Notes under the pieces: generated by a model
Database searches by the model: none
Told to the model about the DNA's origin: nothing
The model's input: the letters and a program-made list of their open reading frames with translations, nothing else
NCBI GenBank assembly: GCA_036850595.1
Contig: CM072152.1
Coordinates: 10,373,640-10,437,639, forward strand
Source of the DNA: Rhyacichthys aspro
Taxonomy: Eukaryota > Chordata > Actinopteri > Gobiiformes > Rhyacichthyidae
Reading direction: 5' to 3'
Length of the DNA stretch: 64,000 nucleotides
Shown: positions 62,101 through 64,000 of the stretch, one piece after another
How the letters are laid out: the number at the start of each line of letters is the position of its first letter
Numbering within the stretch: the first letter of the stretch is position 1
Translations under genes and position numbers: made by a program

Positions 62101-64000
62101 CTTCGCAGATGTGGTTTTCAATCACAAATGGGGGGTTTGTCTTGTAGGCAGCCAACAGCAGTGCTCAGGCTTATTACACCATGCGCTGAGATTAAAGGGG
62201 GTTGTATCGATTCTAGGCTCAATGGAGCCTAGAATCTGCTCACGCCAATCATCCAGCAGCGTCGCCCCTGGAGAAAAGGATAAGGACACATGACGACACA
62301 TGAAGAAAACCTATAATCTACTAAAACCATCAAGCGTAAGAATGCGTTTGGTAAGAGAACATCTCAGATTAAACACCAGCCTCAGAATGCTAAACACGTG
62401 GGCCCTTGACTCTAAAGCATGCAGCCCAAGTCCTCACATAACAACCGAGCAGTTTATTGACAGGAAGAATTGGGTTTTTACTGGACAGATGACATTGCCC
62501 ACAAGTGAAATCATTTGACAGCAACTGCTCATGATCCGAAACACATCACTCACAAGCCAGTAATTGTGTAGTGTCAATCAAGACTGTGCTACAGCTACAG
62601 GTTTCTAACCAGTGGCAATGTGTGATTGTACATGCATAATCAGTACCACGGTACTGTTATGTTTTACTGTATAGTAATAAGTATTTATTGTTGTCTAATT
62701 TGTCGATTGTATTGTGCAGTTGTGCGTCTTGTTGTTGGGAGTTCATTGTTTGTGGTTATCTAATATCATGCACTTGGATTGGATTGTGATGAGTTTGTTG
62801 TGTTTCTTTCTTACTAAAAGTCTTTTTAAGACTCTAAATCAATCTCAGATATGAGGAATAGCAACATTTATTACAAATGTATCAGCATTGCAACACTATC
62901 GGTTTAGATTAGGTGAGGATATGATTTATTTAAAAACACCAGGCCTTTGTTGAATAGAGAAGAAAATTACATCAACCAAAACATACACACTTTCTCTAAT
63001 CACTTGTCAAAACCATTTGTTTAAACTCATAAATAACCCCCATCACACGAGACATGATTTACAGGCTTTCAGTATTGTACCTTCTTTCAGGTGATAATTG
63101 TAAACATTAAAAATAGAAGAAAACTTGTGAAAGAGTAAGTCTAATCAGACGTCTCTAACAGATTGAGTGCAGATTTGAATTTCTTAATATACTGGGACTT
63201 TGTTGTTGCTCTTGCCAAAAAGTGTTTTGAAAGCTATTGCTCATAAAGTTTTATCCTCTCAACATCAGTCCTCCTACATTGATGTTCAACTCCCACCCTT
63301 TCAATAAGAGCTAATTCAGTAAACAATAAATCCAGCAGATGCTTTTACCCACTGAATGTGTATAGGTACTCCACTTAGAAATGAAACATCTATCATCAAA
63401 TGTGTTGCTCCAAAATGGAGAGACATCAACCGCTCGTGCTGAGAGACACTCATGCTGCTCTACACGGTTACTGAACAGCCACGGCAATCACCACTGATTC
63501 GACGCTCTCATCCTCCGAGGTCATGCTGCATCCTTACTCATGCACAGTCAGGATGCATATTCTGAAGCTCGCAGTGTCGAGTGGGACAGAATGTTCTCTG
63601 GCTAACACAAAATATATGGGCTCAAGCACTGAAAGTATTGGCGCCCACTCACAGCTCCCTTTTCCTGCAGTAGATAGAAGTCATTAAATGGGCTGATGAA
63701 CAGTGGGCATTAAATGAGGGCCGCAAAATGAGTTTATGTAACATTAAGGTATTGACAATCTCACTCTGTTTTCTGGGTGACTTTGATATTAATAATTGTA
63801 TTTTTATTCTGTTCCTCATTTAGACATCCCCAGAGAGTACTAGTCACTTCAGAGTGGCTATTTGAACCAAAATGTGTATCTCATACATTCCCCCTTACAC
63901 AAAACACAGGGTTATCCTTTTAATGAACATTTTCTGCAATTGTTTTGCCATAAAGGGCTGTGTTTCCAATAATTCACCATAATTTGAGGTAATCACTTTC
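56176..64000. other. Intergenic, right end of the window
   Basis: No gene recognised on either strand. Notable items are a (GGT)n microsatellite at about 58253-58289, an A/T-rich stretch with short tandem words at 56330-56470 and a more GC-balanced block at 60590-60880 ending in ATTATTCATTATTGCC-like sequence that could be a conserved regulatory element. Open frames of 60-102 codons here look like chance. Confidence 0.5.
58253..58289. repeat. (GGT)12 microsatellite
   Basis: About twelve uninterrupted TGG/GGT units. The minus-strand open frames across it read poly-His or poly-Pro and are products of the repeat, not genes. Confidence 0.95.

Noticed and set aside
1..64000. Search for CRISPR arrays, bacterial operons, tRNA or rRNA genes
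   Set aside because: None seen: no regularly spaced repeats, no T-arm-like motifs in a cloverleaf context, and the gene architecture is vertebrate.

Overview
This window is nuclear DNA from a bony fish, most likely a teleost. The genes have many short exons with GT-AG introns, the intergenic DNA is AT-rich with microsatellites and decayed transposons, and there are no operons. Three protein-coding genes can be rebuilt exon by exon with every splice phase closing: a TCP11-family gene (minus, CDS 529-4424, 9 exons, 510 aa), the Polycomb gene phc2 (minus, CDS 7301-19100, 14 coding exons, 874 aa) and the glucose transporter gene slc2a1/GLUT1 (plus, CDS 40288-50557, 10 exons, 490 aa). All product names come from remembered family sequences, not from a search.

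Layout. 1-5.2 kb holds the TCP11-family gene and its promoter. 5.2-5.85 kb is a dispersed repeat that has a second copy at 29.9-30.4 kb. 5.85-7.3 kb is the likely 3' UTR of phc2. 7.3-19.2 kb holds the phc2 coding exons, with an internal CpG-rich promoter near 11.0-11.2 kb that should give a short isoform. 19.2-24 kb is probably 5' noncoding phc2 territory with candidate leader exons. 24.4-26.2 kb is a dead minus-strand non-LTR retrotransposon. 26.4-27.1 kb is a transposon-like element with inverted arms of about 120 bp. 27.18-27.42 kb is homopolymer sequence that looks like an assembly artefact. 27.4-39.8 kb is intergenic. The slc2a1 promoter is at about 39.8-39.96 kb, the gene runs to about 52.65 kb, and 52.7-64 kb has no recognisable gene.

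phc2 and slc2a1 are divergently transcribed. They share no pathway: PHC2 is a PRC1 chromatin protein, GLUT1 is a plasma-membrane hexose carrier, and TCP11-family proteins are best known from sperm and signalling studies. I found no new enzymatic or defence system. The most interesting observations are the phc2 internal promoter, a consensus GC-AG intron, unannotated leader exons, short upstream frames at slc2a1, CTCF-like motifs around the genes, and the transposon block with suspect assembly.
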